From Ophiodon elongatus (taxonomy: Eukaryota; Chordata; Actinopteri; Perciformes; Hexagrammidae): 64,000 nt of DNA. The position numbers and the translations under genes are program-made. Below are positions 21,561 to 34,012 of the stretch, piece after piece. The stretch covers positions 335,501 to 399,500 of the forward strand of contig JACSYO010001876.1 of NCBI GenBank assembly GCA_016806645.1, read 5' to 3'. The notes under the pieces were generated by a model, which was not told the origin of the DNA, searched no databases, and worked only from the letters and a program-made list of their open reading frames with translations. Each line of letters begins with the position of its first letter. Position 1 is the stretch's first letter.

Positions 21561-23691
21561 AAAGAAAAACTCCGTGGACATGCAGGACTGGAAAGCCTGA
21601 TGAGAAGCCTTTGTGATTATTCCTATTGATTTTGCATTGTTTTCTAAATCACTTTTTTGGCCACTGTACTTGAATTCAGCCAACCTTTTGTTCTTTTCTC
21701 TTTTGCACTAACCTATTGATGCAGGAATACAAGCAGGGATAAAATAATTAGCCCAGCTCATAACCAAATGGAAGGACCAGAGATGAAAGACACATCTCCA
21801 GTAACTTCAAAACAAACAACAAAGATTCTAATGCAGATTTGTACAGTTTAACCTCTCCCACACATGCTTTCTTATTCACAAAGCAGACGGCTGGTTATTG
21901 TGTATTAATAACGGGAGCTTATTCCCAGTGACAGTGACACGCCCACGCTGTTCTGTCTGCTTCACTGTATTTAACAGTAGACTGGCTGAGCACCACGGAG
22001 CCATAGCTACAGCGATCACTTCTAGTCTATGTAGCTGTGAGCATGTTTACGGAGGTCTCATGTCAGGGATCATCATGTTACAGAAGGGGAAGGACACAGC
22101 GGGGAGCCTATTTATGCAGAGCAGAGCGGACACGCTGTTATTTACATTTTTTTTTATTTTTGTTGTGCTATTGTTTTGACATTTGTAGAGATGCATATAG
22201 ATCAAATGATTAGTAGATTAACCAAAAACAATTATTATCAGATCATGAAATAATTATTATTTGCAGCTGCGGGGCTCTATTTCGGGTATTTTCCTGACCT
22301 TGAGATATGCAGCACTCCCCGGCTATATTTATTCATATGTTGCCAAAGTGGTTATTTAATCTGAGGGCCTGGGGACTAATACATCATTGATAAAGTGCGA
22401 ACAAGTGAACAACATGCCGGATTTCGTAGATTTCGCCCCACCTGCCAATAAAAGTAAGCGAGAACTTTGTTTTCAGGTACATTTGTTCCCAGCATGCACA
22501 GCACGGCGATGAAGAGGTGGCAGAACCGTGTCGGTTCCCGGTGCAGCGTTCATGTGAAGTCACGTTTCCTGCTTCGAGAGTAGAACGCACCGCTTTCATC
22601 CCCAGCTGGACGCTAACTTTGTCAGTGTGCTGAGTGAGGGGGAAATTGGTTGATGAGTGAGGAATGAATCAGAATCAGAGTTATTGCCCGCCTTCTTACG
22701 ATGGGAACACACAAGCTTTGATTTGCCCAAAGTTGGGCCTACACACCTGTAAAGTTTCACGACTGTAATCTGTTCATGGAAGGAGAGAAAAGTTTTGAAA
22801 AACAGAACCACAGTCAGTTGAGGCTGGTTAAAATTCCATTAAGATTGAGTTATATTAAATAAATATAAAAGGGAATGAACTAACAGAGTAACCTTGGCGA
22901 CTGTAGAACCAAAATAATGAGCTGGAAGATGCTCAAATGCTATAGAGTTCAGGGAAACCAATAATTGCCTGTGAGTGACACCTCCCACATTAGTCATTTG
23001 ATCCACTGTTAATATGAAAGATTGATAAATGCTGCTTAAAAAGTGGAAATCAAATTGTGTAATGGAGCAATGTCCAACCAGTTTAAAGTGTTTAAATCAG
23101 CAAAGATAAAAGCTTAATACTGTGTGAAAGCCTTCAGTTAATTAAATCCTGCATCAATGTGAAGGCAGCAGGATATGTGTGTGTGATAAATCCAGTAAGT
23201 AGCTCCTCCATCAGAATCAATACGGAAAACACACAGGCGCACAAACCTGTCATGACATTTTTTTTTTATTTTTGCATTTGCACTACATGAAAACTCTTAA
23301 GACTTCCTCCCTTGTCCATCATGCAAATTTATGGCTCCAACGCGTTGCCACTATAAAAAGTCCCTAGCACAATTTACGCACCCCGGTTTATGTTACCGAT
23401 GATAGTGAGTGAAGGGAGAGAAGACAGATAAGCCTGTGGGGGAGAGAAAAAAAGAGAGCGAAGATGGTGAGAAAGAGTGTGTGTGTGTGAGAGAGGTGAC
23501 AGTAGGGTTCAGCGTCTAAATTTAAGTGCCCCCCCCCATGTCCAACACCCACTCGCGCAACCTTTGTGTCTGCGCACATATTTCACACGACGACCCGCGA
23601 GAAAGAGATGAGTGTTTTTTTTTAACGTGGAAATTGACTCATACTCTTGTCACCTGATTCATAGTTGTTTTTATCTGCAGGACGATATGTG
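21561..23691. other. unique sequence, no gene seen
   Basis: No exon or RNA gene is recognised. A GT/GA run lies near 23476-23495 and a C9 run near 23529-23537. The 22390-22600 part has several CpGs but no recognisable signal. Confidence 0.35.
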
Positions 23692-23712
23692 TATATATAT
23701 ATATATATATAT
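23692..23712. repeat. (TA)n microsatellite
   Basis: An uninterrupted TA run of about 21 bp. Confidence 0.95.
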
Positions 23713-25139
23713 TTCTTATTTTTTTTCTCTTCTGGCTGGCTATGACTCATCATCTCTCCATCCTGCTTCACCTACAGGCACACATCTATCGGGGCTAGGA
23801 TTAAGCAGAACGAAAGCGCGATTAAATGGCTTTGGCAACTGTCGTCTCATACATCTTAATAGAATTCACAAGCCTCTTCCCTCTCTCTGTTCGGGGCGAA
23901 AATCCAGCTCCGGTCTCGGATTTGTTTTATTTTTTCCCTCTCATTTATCTGAAGTGAGGGGCCCTCTTTGAGTCGACAACTGGCTTACTGCGCTCATGGG
24001 CAGGGCAGAGCAGATTAGTCAATTAAATGAAGCCATGGAGGAAAAAGGGGGCTCAGTTTATGCTCATCCTTAAGCCTCCATTCTGTTGCCTTTAAGAAGC
24101 CGCTGAGGGAAATCAAATGACCAGATTGTCGGGGAAAGTGAAAGAGACGAAACACGGTGCGTCGACATGCTCCAACACAAACTCTGTGTAATGCCACAAA
24201 TTGAAAGAAAATAACTTTTTTTTCACAAACACCTCCTAAACTAAAGGAGGTGGTGAAACATTTCCTTTTTTAATTTGTGGTTTTATCTGACGGCCTTAGT
24301 TAATATCTATTTTACAGATTAAGATTAAAAACAAAAAATGCAATCCATTGCTAACAAATAAACCAATGGCGACCCCTTTCAAAAAAGTAGTGGGGTCCTT
24401 TGACAAAATGTCAGAGTTGTTGGGTCCCTTTTAAACCTCTTACATGACTTAATTTGAACTGGAAAAGTGACTTCAGTAGAATGCAGATGTAGATCTCCTT
24501 CAGGTGAGTCGTATTATAAAACAGTCAATGAAATAGCTTTTTAAAAAAGTCTGAATCACCGCAACCACGAGGGGTCCTTGGATGTACTTAAATGTGCACA
24601 GAAAATATCAGGCTGATGGGTCCAGTGGTATGCCAGATTAGCTGTGGACAGACGGACAGATGCACATACACAAATACGCACAACCGAACGCATGAGATCC
24701 AAGCTGGAGATCCAAGCTTTCACAAAAAAGTATATATGTATATACTTAATCTAATACCCCAATAATCCTCTCAAGGCCTTTCAGATTCATCGTTGAAACA
24801 GGACCAAACTACAGAACTACAAAGTAATTGAAAATAGCACAACAAAGTTAAATGAAAACATTGACAGCAGTCATCGGCCGTTGGCCTAGCTTAGCAGAAA
24901 AGGTGCGACTTGTCGTTTTTTACACTTAATTTTTTTTTTACGGATTAAGCAAACGAGATATAACGTGTTCATTTGTGAAAATTTCAACCGCTAAAGAACA
25001 ACAAACGTAAATTTGCCTCCCCTCCGGCTATGAGCGCCACCCTTTGATGCTGAAAAAAGGCAACGCTCCAGTACAACGGAGGCGTGATTCTCCAACAGCA
25101 AAGAGCTCGATATAGATTATTTACAAACGGGCAGGATTT
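23713..25139. other. unique sequence, no gene seen
   Basis: A short palindrome, CACCTCCT/AGGAGGTG, lies near 24229-24252. The 24360-24700 part has repeat-like wording (GGTCCAGTGGTATGCC, GACAGACGGACAGATGCAC) but is not assigned. Confidence 0.3.
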
Positions 25140-25430
25140 CTTTTCTTAATCACAACATGCTAAAAAATGAATAATTTCAATACCAACTTTCCACCCACAG
25201 CGAATGAAAGGAGGAAGAGGCTCGGTAATAATGAAGGAGATAATTACAGCCCTCTTTGTTGTTGGCGTGGCGGGATAAAGCGTCATTGTCGCGGGTAAAG
25301 ATCCTTAACTAGCCGCGCGTCTGCGACGGACTCGCTTAAAGGTCAAGCCATTGTGTGAAATTAGCGAAGACAGAAAGGTCATTGAGATTGTTCTCTGCTA
25401 ATAGATAAGCCCCGAGGCCTTAATGGGTTC
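25140..25430. promoter_or_regulatory. candidate conserved non-coding element, CpG-containing
   Basis: A unique block with homeodomain-like AATTA words, GATA-like AGATAA and TAGATAAG, and a CpG cluster TAGCCGCGCGTCTGCGACGG near 25312-25331. It also has two nuclear-receptor half-sites AGGTCA at 25340-25345 and 25376-25381, in the same orientation and 36 bp apart. This density of recognisable words in non-repetitive DNA is the highest I noticed in the window. It could be an enhancer of a distant developmental gene; the call is inference from motifs. Confidence 0.3.
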
Positions 25431-26394
25431 ATGTTACGCTGGCCTCTTTTCTCTCCTATGGCCTTCTATACACACACTTACTCACATATGCACCAGGACA
25501 GAAAAACACAGCCCCGCGTCAAGCGTGTAAAACCGGGGGTTGATGAGGTTCTAAATCTGAGGTTGAGTAAGTTAATGAATAAGAGATGAAATATGAATTA
25601 TTGTACAATGCTTTGCGCCTTCGCTCTTACCGCTCTGGGTGTGTCTGTGTATCTGTGATTGCAATTTCAGGGCTTTAAGCGGGGAAAGATAAAGGAGGTG
25701 TGTTCGGAGTCCCGAAGCAGCCAGGGTGCGTGTCAGACTAATAAATCACGTCTTTTGTAACCTCACAAAAGGAGCACAAAGCAGATGCAGATTCATTTTG
25801 AAATCAGGGCTGAAAATGAAAGGGGGGACTGGCTGATTCTATCGGAATCGCTGGGCTTTTCATCGACCTGCCGGAGAAGGACCAACCCAGACGGGGCGAG
25901 ATGGTTGTCGATTTGTCTCGTCTTGAGATATTTGCAACGGGTGCTCTTCAAAAAAGTACTGCAACACTTTGTTTGTATTGTATTCTGTTTCTTTGGGATA
26001 TTATGTTCTCTCGCTTGTGGTTATTTCATCTAATGAATAAAACCTCTTATCCAACATTGATTGAAAGAGAAGCGGCCATAAATGTATCATTTTTGTTACA
26101 GCAGCTTTGGTGGCTGCCCAGCAGTCGCAAAAAGTTACTCCTCTGAGATGGATTTGTAATATTTGATTTACTGAGCCAGAAATTCAGAGAAAATTAAATT
26201 GATTGAAAAACAGGTTGGTATGTGTAAAACATTTCTTTTTCTTTTTTTGCCAAAAATGGCTCATATGAAGGAGTAAATATAGAATTAATTATCTCAAGTG
26301 TGTATCAGGGACATCATAGTCTGGGGAGTAGTGGAGCTGGCTAACTAGGGTGTAAATATATGAAAAGCCTGGAATTAAGTTTCATTTTATCTGC
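25431..26394. other. unique sequence, no gene seen
   Basis: No exon or repeat is recognised. Overlapping plus-strand open frames at 25785-26146 show no known domain. Confidence 0.35.
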
Positions 26395-26730
26395 GATTTT
26401 TAATTAAACGTCATTATTGGTGCCGAGTAAAGGGTTTGAAAACGTCCAAAACAATACTACAGCCATTGTGGGGTCCTCCTCCATCTCCCACAATTCTACC
26501 CTGTCAACAAAATGAATACCAGAGCCGTATACAGCGCTTCTACGCCACTCCTCCACAGTCCAAATATGGTTGCTTCCATTCACTGGTTGCATAATGCCAA
26601 GATGGCGGCGGACGTATTCCAAGACGATGACGGCCTAAATGTCGAACTCGAGGCTTCAAAGCGGCCGTCCACAAACCAGTGGGTGGCATCATGGGGAGAA
26701 TGTCCATTTGGTATATATAGTCTATGACGG
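26395..26730 (+). mobile_element. dispersed teleost repeat ending AAGATGGCGGCGG...TATATAGTCTATG
   Basis: Words in order are CCATTCACTGGTTGCATAAT, CCAAGATGGCGGCGGACG, ATGTCGAACTCGAGGC, CGTCCACAAACCAGTGGGTG and TATATATAGTCTATGACGG. I know the second half as the end of an abundant perch-like fish repeat. The repeat at 9290-9650 shares the AAGATGGCGGCGG region in diverged form, so the two appear to be related subfamilies. Non-coding. Confidence 0.75.
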
Positions 26731-27724
26731 CTATGTAGGATGTGAGATTTCAAAAAAATTGCTCATTTACAAAAGAAGAAGGAAATGGATTTGACACTTT
26801 TGACCTCAAGGATACACACAATGTATTTAGGTCGAAAACACTGCATGCGAACAGTAGAGCAGGAAAAAGCTTTTGTGCATTTACAACAACAACAAAAAAA
26901 ACTCCACAGGACACCTTTAACGTTAAGATTGTTTACAACTTTCTTTTTACCTGTTCAGCGGAGACTCTGTGTTGACGACGTCAGCTAGACAAATCACTGA
27001 GCTGCTCCACAGACGGTGAATAATGCCTCCGCTTCTGGCAGACAATGACAACAACCGCGGTGATTTGACTGCGATATAGGACGATTTCTGCCTCGCAGGT
27101 GGAAGCTGTCTACATTGAAATACAGGGCAATAGTGATATATTTTTCCATATGTGTGGAAAATAGTTGTTGGACGTCAAACAGGAAATAATGGGAGCCAAT
27201 ATGTGCCATTAATGATATTGAATGCTAGGAATCACAAATGCAGGGTATACTCCATAGGCCTTGGCTCATTATGCCACCAGTGTCCCAGCTTCATTGTCTT
27301 TAATAGGCAGTAGTGAGCAGCTGAGCAGCTCCTCGGGGTGCTTTTGCCCTCTGCTTTTCACGGAAGACTCACAGCAGGATGGCTCCAGAAACTTCCTGGA
27401 AAATAAAAGCAAAGGAGCTGGTCTGCAGGGAATTATGTAATGGCTGGGTTAAAATGGAGGCAAACGTGCACTCACGGGCCGACGCACACACGCACATGCA
27501 CGTCAACTTTGATTTAAGTTTAGTTCAGGAAGTAAAGACAATTACAGTCGAAAGCCTGCAGGAAGAATAAAGATGTGTAGTTGCTTCATTGTTCACATAG
27601 TTTCAGCTAGTTTAGCTCTCTTTTTCTTATCATAGGCTATTCTACCAGACGTGAATAGATAATTCCAGTTTTAATTTAATTTAATCTAATAGTTCTGGCC
27701 GTCATTTCTACCAGTTATGGGCGA
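26731..27724. other. unique or unidentified sequence
   Basis: The phrase CCACAGGACACCTTTAACG near 26904-26922 resembles a repeat terminus. The remainder shows no gene or assigned repeat. Confidence 0.3.
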
Positions 27725-27885
27725 ACAAAACTGCACTACTTGCCCAGCACCGAACGGCAGACGGACGCAGTCAGCGACTGGCTGGTGAACATAGCGGAGT
27801 ATTTAGCAGCTAAAGATCCAGATATGTCTTTCAGGAGGTGGTGGAGACCAAAAACAGAGCTAAAAGAGAGTGGTAATTAGACTTT
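27725..27885 (-). mobile_element. family A element, partial
   Basis: The reverse complement reads CTCTTTTAGCTCTGTTTTTG, GTCTCCACCACCTCCTGAAA, CTTTAGCTGCTAAATACTCC, TATGTTCACCAGCCAGTCGC and CCGTTCGGTGCTGGGCAAG, matching the other copies well. Only the left half is present. Confidence 0.8.
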
Positions 27886-29603
27886 CTGCTGCCCCTAGGT
27901 GGCTTCAGAAATCAGATTCCAGTACATTCACTTTGTATGTATGTATTCCTGAGAAGAATGATGGCAAAAACTATGCCATAACCCTCATTGCTTGCAGTGT
28001 AATATTGCCTTCATGCCAAAATTTCTCTAGCAGAGGCTCAGTAGAGAACTGTGCTGTCCTGGCGGCTCCCAGGTGGGGATATGTGACTGTGTGACTGTGA
28101 TAAAGGCACGCTGGAAAAAGGAGAAAGTGCTCAGTACAAACCCACTAAATAAATAATGGTAAACACATGTAAACACACACCTAGCCACCCTTCATCAGTC
28201 AGCCCCGTCCTGCTCCCACTGCAAGCACACATCAGTGCCCTGGAAGCTGCTCCTCAACTCTTTCAGCTTCCTTAATTAAACCGACCATCGCTCCTCCAAT
28301 TTCGCCCCATTAAGGAGCTGTAAATCTGGGAAGCAGCTCCGACTAACAGCAATTTACCCACACAATGATGCAACCGGCTTACGTTGGCCTTGCAGCCTAA
28401 TCAGCCCCCATGAATAAATCAGATGGCAGGGGAGGCAGGAGGGAGGAAGAGATGTGTAAGCATTTATGCGGTTTAGTGTGTTGGGATGTGCGTGATCGTT
28501 CCTTTTATGGTTTGTTTTTTGAGGTTGCTTATTGGTGGAGAGTGTACTGTACATCCGAGGTAACCTAGAGTCAGCTCAGGTCGAGCAGATGGAGGGAGAC
28601 GGAGTGCGAACAGAAAGTGTCAAACATGGAATAACTGTCTTATTTTCTTTTACGCATTGAATTTTTTTATTTTTTTGGAATCTGTCAGTTTTGGCCGGGA
28701 GCAAACTCTGCCATGTTTATTGTACAAGATGGCCTGTTTATCGGAGGCCGTCCTGGATGAAAATCTGCCTCTGGAGGGGAGACAGGCAGCCATGAGGAAA
28801 CTCACTGTGCTCAAGAAGCTGCTCGGCTGTTTCGCAGAAACCTCATGTTCTGTGCTCCGACTGTTTTTGATGTTGTGTTGTCCCTTTTTTGGGGTGAATC
28901 ATTAACAACCATAGATAAATACACACAGTACCAGTCTATATAAAAACACAAGTTACATAAACTTATAGTAAGGTGTAGTTATACTACAACGTTGGAATAA
29001 ATACCAAGATTCCTCGCCAATGGCCAATTAATTTCAAGCTGCTTCACCAACAAAAGGGAACTACTTTTAACTGCACATGTGAAGCAACTCTACTACACCC
29101 TTCTGCTTAATCCCCTCACCACAAGCATGCATACGCCTCCATATGTACTGTAAATAGTATCACATTTCAATATACTGTTAATAAATTATACGTCAAGTAG
29201 TATGAGCCATAGATATTACATGACATCACATTCATCGTGTATCCCTTTAAAACAAATAACTGAATAGCCGTTCTATGCTAAAGTTCACGTGCAAAGAGAG
29301 GGTTTTAATATATTTTAGAAATTTCATTTTTAGCTAGCAATTGGTTGTTGAGATGTAATCTGAAAAGATAGAATGTCTTATGCATACAGTTGTAGTAAGT
29401 TAATTGGGGCTACATGTAATAAAGAGGTGATGCCAGTCCATATTTGAGGACACATCCAGGCAAAACCAAAACCCTGTAATTCCCACTCCCAGGCCTGCAG
29501 GATGGGACGCTTGTTAGCAGGGCATGAACGACTCACAGGGTCTAAGACTTTGCAAACTGTGATAAATATAGGGAGTCTTTTTGCAATTAATTATTATTAA
29601 TAA
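27886..29603. other. unique sequence, no gene seen
   Basis: No exon or assigned repeat. An 82-codon open frame at 28657-28905 (plus) has no recognised domain and no convincing splice context. The stretch 29405-29580 is non-repetitive and could be conserved, but nothing is diagnostic. Confidence 0.3.
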
Positions 29604-29622
29604 CAATAATAATAATAATAAT
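29604..29622. repeat. (AAT)n trinucleotide repeat
   Basis: About six AAT units in an AT-rich context. Confidence 0.9.
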
Positions 29623-29976
29623 GAAGAAGTAAAATCTTTTCTATCCTGTCAGCTGGTCAGAGAGGACGCAGAGCGGTGCTTAGAGAATCCCCCTCGTATT
29701 AATACCGTCGGATAACTTTCTTCTTCCGTGTAACATTTTGACTGCAGCGCCCCATCAAGTTCCATAAAGTGAAACCATTCATCACCGCGCTTTTGGTGCC
29801 GTTCTCGGGGCGAAACCCAAAAAGGCGTGGCCGCTGTCATCGCGGCCATCCATCACCGTTCCCCGTCATGCGCTGTGGCCGCTGCCATCTATCACGTTTT
29901 CCCACAGTGCACTCTGAGAGCCCAGATAGTAAAAAAAAATAAAAATATGTCACGCGCCTGTCAGGTATAAGATGTG
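29623..29976. other. CpG-containing sequence with a local duplication
   Basis: GTGGCCGCTGTCATC near 29827 and GTGGCCGCTGCCATC near 29876 head two diverged copies about 49 bp apart. Both are followed by ATCACCGTT/ATCACGTTT and CCC. CpG is locally elevated. No gene is recognised. Confidence 0.4.
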
Positions 29977-29990
29977 TATATATATATATA
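29977..29990. repeat. (TA)7 microsatellite
   Basis: A short uninterrupted TA run. Confidence 0.9.
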
Positions 29991-30157
29991 CGTGCAGTGT
30001 TTTAACTTGAGATGTGTGAATACGTCTGAGTGCATATCTGACTTTAAGATGAGACGGACAGATGTGAGATAACACCCGGAGGCTAAATGTAAAAAGCCCC
30101 TTTCAGAAGTGCATTTAAGATAAGGAAAGAGATGAGGCGGCTTTATAATGCACCCAC
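29991..30157. other. unique sequence
   Basis: No gene or repeat is recognised. Confidence 0.4.
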
Positions 30158-30178
30158 CACACACACACACACACACAC
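30158..30178. repeat. (CA)n microsatellite
   Basis: An uninterrupted CA run of about 21 bp. Confidence 0.95.
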
Positions 30179-31183
30179 TTCTTGACATCTGCAGCGGTGT
30201 GTATTCTGCATATCACTGCATTTTTTTTTTGTGGCAAAGAAATACTGCCTGCAACCTCGTGAGCCCAGATGAGAAAAGAGATAGTTTGATATCTTAACCC
30301 AACACATTCTGTCGTGGCCCAGCGGTGCTGTAAGGCCCAAACACTCTTTTCGGATATTATCTTTTATTAAAACTATACTGGGCCAATTTATTGTCCTTGG
30401 CAAAAGCCAACACAAGAAATATGTGTATACTGGACTAGAACGATTTATTGTGTTACACTGGTCACCTCACGCAATATATAATGAGGAGACCGGTAATAAA
30501 CTTGCCTCTGAAAATAAGCCAGCTAACATTACTCCAAGTATGAAGGTGAACCTTTTAATCTAAAGCCGGATCTATCTGCTGCCATTTAGGTCCCCGCGGA
30601 GATATAGTAGCATCATTAAAATTAAATAACCAGCCAGCCGTAGACTAGAGCTGCTGAAAAATCACTTATATGATCAGTTGACATATTTTATGCAAAAGCA
30701 TGCAAAGAAGACAGAACTGCATAATCAGTGACATGCAGTTTCCCTCTCTCCTGAATAGTTTGCACACGTATATACAGTTCATGAATGGGATGCATTCACA
30801 TGATATAAACGTATGTAGGTATCTTAAATGTGAAATGAAAGAGCACTGCGAACCTTGCGGTTTATCTCATGTTAAACAGTTTTTCATGTGATGAACTAAC
30901 GTGCAGTACATGTAGATTTTCCAGACTGGTCTAATACCACACTTTATTTGTAAAAACATATTTACAACCACTTGTTCATGACTAACTCTTCAAATACAGA
31001 GGTTTGTACCCACATCTGCGTATCCACTATTAGATGGCCTGAGTAAATTGATGATCATTGTTGACTTATTTTTCTTCTGTTACTTAGTACTTAACTCACG
31101 CCATGTGTAAGTTGCGTTACAAGCGTACTTATTTTATGTAACAAACATAGCTATTTTAACCAGAACCACAATTGTTTCCTGAA
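30179..31183. other. unique AT-rich sequence
   Basis: No gene or assigned repeat is seen. Confidence 0.4.
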
Positions 31184-31462
31184 CTCAAGTAGTTTCGTTG
31201 CCTAAATCTCACAAAGTAATTTAGTGGACAAAACTTAACCAAGTACTTTTGTTGCCTCAACCAAACCAAGTAGTTGTGTTGCCTAAACCTAACCAAGTCA
31301 TTTTGTTGCCTCAACCAAACCAAGTACTTTTGTTGCCTCAACCAAACCAAGTCGTTGTGTTGCCTACACCTAACCAAGTACTTTTGTTGCCTCAACCAAA
31401 CCAAGTAGTTGTGTTGCCTAAACCTAACCAAGTACTTTTGTTGCCTCAACCAAACCAAATAA
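31184..31462 (-). repeat. 27-bp-unit minisatellite with alternating units (family B internal array)
   Basis: From 31251 the unit starts GTTGCCTCAACC or GTTGCCTAAACC at 31251, 31278, 31305 and 31332, exactly 27 bp apart. CAA- and AAA-type units partly alternate, with a further AGTAGTTGT versus AGTACTTTT difference. The reverse complement contains GGTTAGGTTTAGGCAA, the core of the array at 55216-55530. Because 27 is divisible by 3, the array stays open as a 9-residue repeating peptide on both strands. I regard that as an accident. Confidence 0.9.
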
Positions 31463-32462
31463 ACCTAAAAACTAAGTAAACGTACGTTGAAAGTTAATTT
31501 ACATGCATACAGTATCAAAAGTTGGATCCTGACATAGTTGCTATGAGCAGAATTTGTATTGCACAGTTAACATTTTATTGATGCATTCATTCACTATCAA
31601 CATTTTGCAATTCATCAGATACATTCAATAAACATGCAACATATGCACAATTAACTTAAATTTCTCTGGTTATGTGGCGGAAACTCAAAAACATTCGTGA
31701 AGAGTTAGGGAAAGATTTTTGACTTAGTTAATAATTAAAAACATCAATTGTTGATTTAATGTGCAAGACAAGATTATTTTTCAATTATTACCCAAAGCCC
31801 TGATCTTTCATGAACCAGGCGCAGTGTCCCAAATAGAAAACAAGTGGGATGCAGGATGCAAACCCCAGTCCAAGCTTCACACTTCCTGGAATGAAATATC
31901 TCCCAAGCGTCTTGGGCAGCGGTAATTCCTAGTATAGAAATGTATTTTTGCATGAGAGAGGGTTACATAAAGGTTGATTTAGTTACCAGAGCACTTCTTA
32001 TTAAAGGTAACCAATGGGGAGAAGTTGTACCTTAAGAATTCAGCGCATGACTTTCACAAAGAATCATTTCACCGGTTCATCTTTGGAGCCTGTAGAAGGC
32101 TGAAGCACTTGACATACTGTACTGCAGTGCACACGAAGCACTTTAGGGGTGATACATAAACCAAAGCCACAAATGGTTCATGTGTTTTCCTTCCACCATG
32201 ATCAATATGTCTAATGTTACACAGCTACAACCTCAATGCTTTCCCTGCACTTTCCTTCGCAACTGTATACTCTCATGTCGAAGCGTGATAGTAAAATAGC
32301 ACAAAGATAATCAATACATTAAATTGGCGCCCTGAGAGTGAGTGTCTGGAGGATATGTTGGTCTCCTGTTTCTTATACTCGATATTCCCTGTAAGGCTGT
32401 GTTTTTAGTCTTGCTTAAAGTTAGGAAGCAATATGGCAAACCTTACTTTCTTTATATTGCCC
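31463..32462. other. unique or unidentified sequence
   Basis: No gene or assigned repeat is recognised. Confidence 0.35.
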
Positions 32463-32620
32463 AAGGAGGTGATGTTTTCAGTTTGTTTTATTTGTGTTTG
32501 TCTGCAGGATTACAGAAAAAAACTTGCCTGGTTTTCATGAAACTAGGTGAAAGGTTTAGACTGGGTCAAGGAAGGACCCATTACATTTTGGAGCATGGCC
32601 TTGGTGGAGGTCCGTGCTCT
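32463..32620 (+). mobile_element. dispersed teleost repeat (AAGGAGGT...GGATTAC...CATGAAACT type), copy 1
   Basis: AAGGAGGTGATGTTTTCAGT, GTCTGCAGGATTACAGAAAA, TTTTCATGAAACTAGGTGAA and AAGGACCCATTACATTTTGG follow the order of a very common fish repeat. Its consensus includes TGGACCGATTTGCATGAAAC and TTGGTGGAAGGATG. Non-coding. Confidence 0.75.
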
Positions 32621-32771
32621 TGAAGAGCCCTTTTAGTTTCTAGTTTGACTTTATTTGGATGGGCTTTCAGTCGATGAAAGGCTCAAGAAATGTAAAAATG
32701 TTAGCTTAAAGAATGGCTTCTGTCATTTACAACGGTCATTAAAAATTGTAAGGGTGGTCCAATTACCTCTG

Positions 32772-32882
32772 GCAAGGAGGTCATGATTTTGGGTCGGTTT
32801 AGTGGTTTGTTTGTCAGCAGAATAACAAAAAAACTACTGGCCCGATTTTCAGCAATCTTGGTGGAAAGATGACGCAGGGGCC
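32772..32882 (+). mobile_element. dispersed teleost repeat, copy 2 (same family)
   Basis: GCAAGGAGGTCATGATTTTG, TTTGTTTGTCAGCAGAATAA, ACTACTGGCCCGATTTTCAG and TTGGTGGAAAGATGACGCAG match the same family as 32463-32620, about 310 bp downstream in the same orientation. Confidence 0.8.
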
Positions 32883-34012
32883 AGAAAAGAAGGCGAAGGT
32901 CTCCAACAATAAGTACTACCTATAAAAATATACCTTGAGTTCAGTCCAGAACGACATTGTCAACATGGTTCTTCTACCTTAACAGATGGTTATTTTTTAG
33001 GGTTGAACACAAAATTATTCCTTATTTCAAGAAAAACAACAACATGATGTGTTGTTCCCACCTACACATTCTAAAGGGGAAAAAAAAAAATATTTTTACA
33101 CTTGCAATGAAGTTGTCAAGTCTGACACCTCTTACCTCCAAACAAGTAAGCTCAGTGTCAGAATCGTGTTACCTGAAGCAAAAAAACAAATCCAAATACC
33201 TGAGAGTCAACTGTCACAGAGGACTTCTGGGAAGGATAGGCTACAGTGGCATATGCAGCTGTATAATGAAGGACGGATGGATAACAGGGGACCCATCAAC
33301 CCCACAGTTGAGAACACCAGGCTGAGTACATGAGACGGGCTGAACAAACACTCTCGGGATCTCTCTTTCGTGTGTTTATTTCACCCTGACATCCCATTCG
33401 GCTACATCGTGCTGATGGAGCTTGGGCGCCTCAAAATTGTCATGAAAGGCAAAGACAGTTGCTGGTGTATACAAACATCAAAATCTCTCCCTGTTGATTC
33501 CGACATTTCTTTGAAAACACTTTGTCATAATTGGGAAAAAACGAAATTGCAACCTTCATATCATAAATGTGGGAAATGGCTGTAAACACATCATTTAATA
33601 TTTGTGATGAATGCATTTGCATATATATCATACCAGACAGACCTGTTTGGATCAGACTATACAAAACATCTGAACTGCTATCTGCCAAAACTGGCACACA
33701 CTTTTAATAAGATGTGACAGCAGTGAAACGCTCAACTTAACCCTCAACACCATGACAAATTAACAGAGATCCCGACACAGACTGTTATGGTAATTTTAAT
33801 ATAATGCTGTGAGGGAAGACAGTTGTCTGGTGCTGCCATGGACATTTTTACAGAAGAACCTTACACTACATTAACGAAAAAATAAAAGATATATTTCTTA
33901 TAAAATATTCACGGATCCCCTGGGAGACAAGAACAAAATATTCTGGTGATTAATTCTGTAAATCGGATTGAAATGGTTCTCTCTCCTGTGTTTATGATTT
34001 GATGACGGGGAA
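32883..34012. other. unique sequence, no gene seen
   Basis: The overlapping open frames at 32957-33333 have no recognised domain. No RNA gene or assigned repeat is seen. Confidence 0.35.

Noticed and set aside
28657..28905. 82-codon frame with a plausible charged stretch in its middle
   Set aside because: I could not match it to any protein family, and exon boundaries are not evident. Kept only as a point for translated search.
31184..31462. Possible CRISPR-like array
   Set aside because: The units are contiguous with no unique spacers, and the genome is vertebrate. It is a minisatellite.
31156..31479. Repetitive 9-residue peptides open on both strands
   Set aside because: A 27-bp array whose unit has no stop is automatically open over its whole length. 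The same unit exists as non-coding sequence elsewhere in the window.
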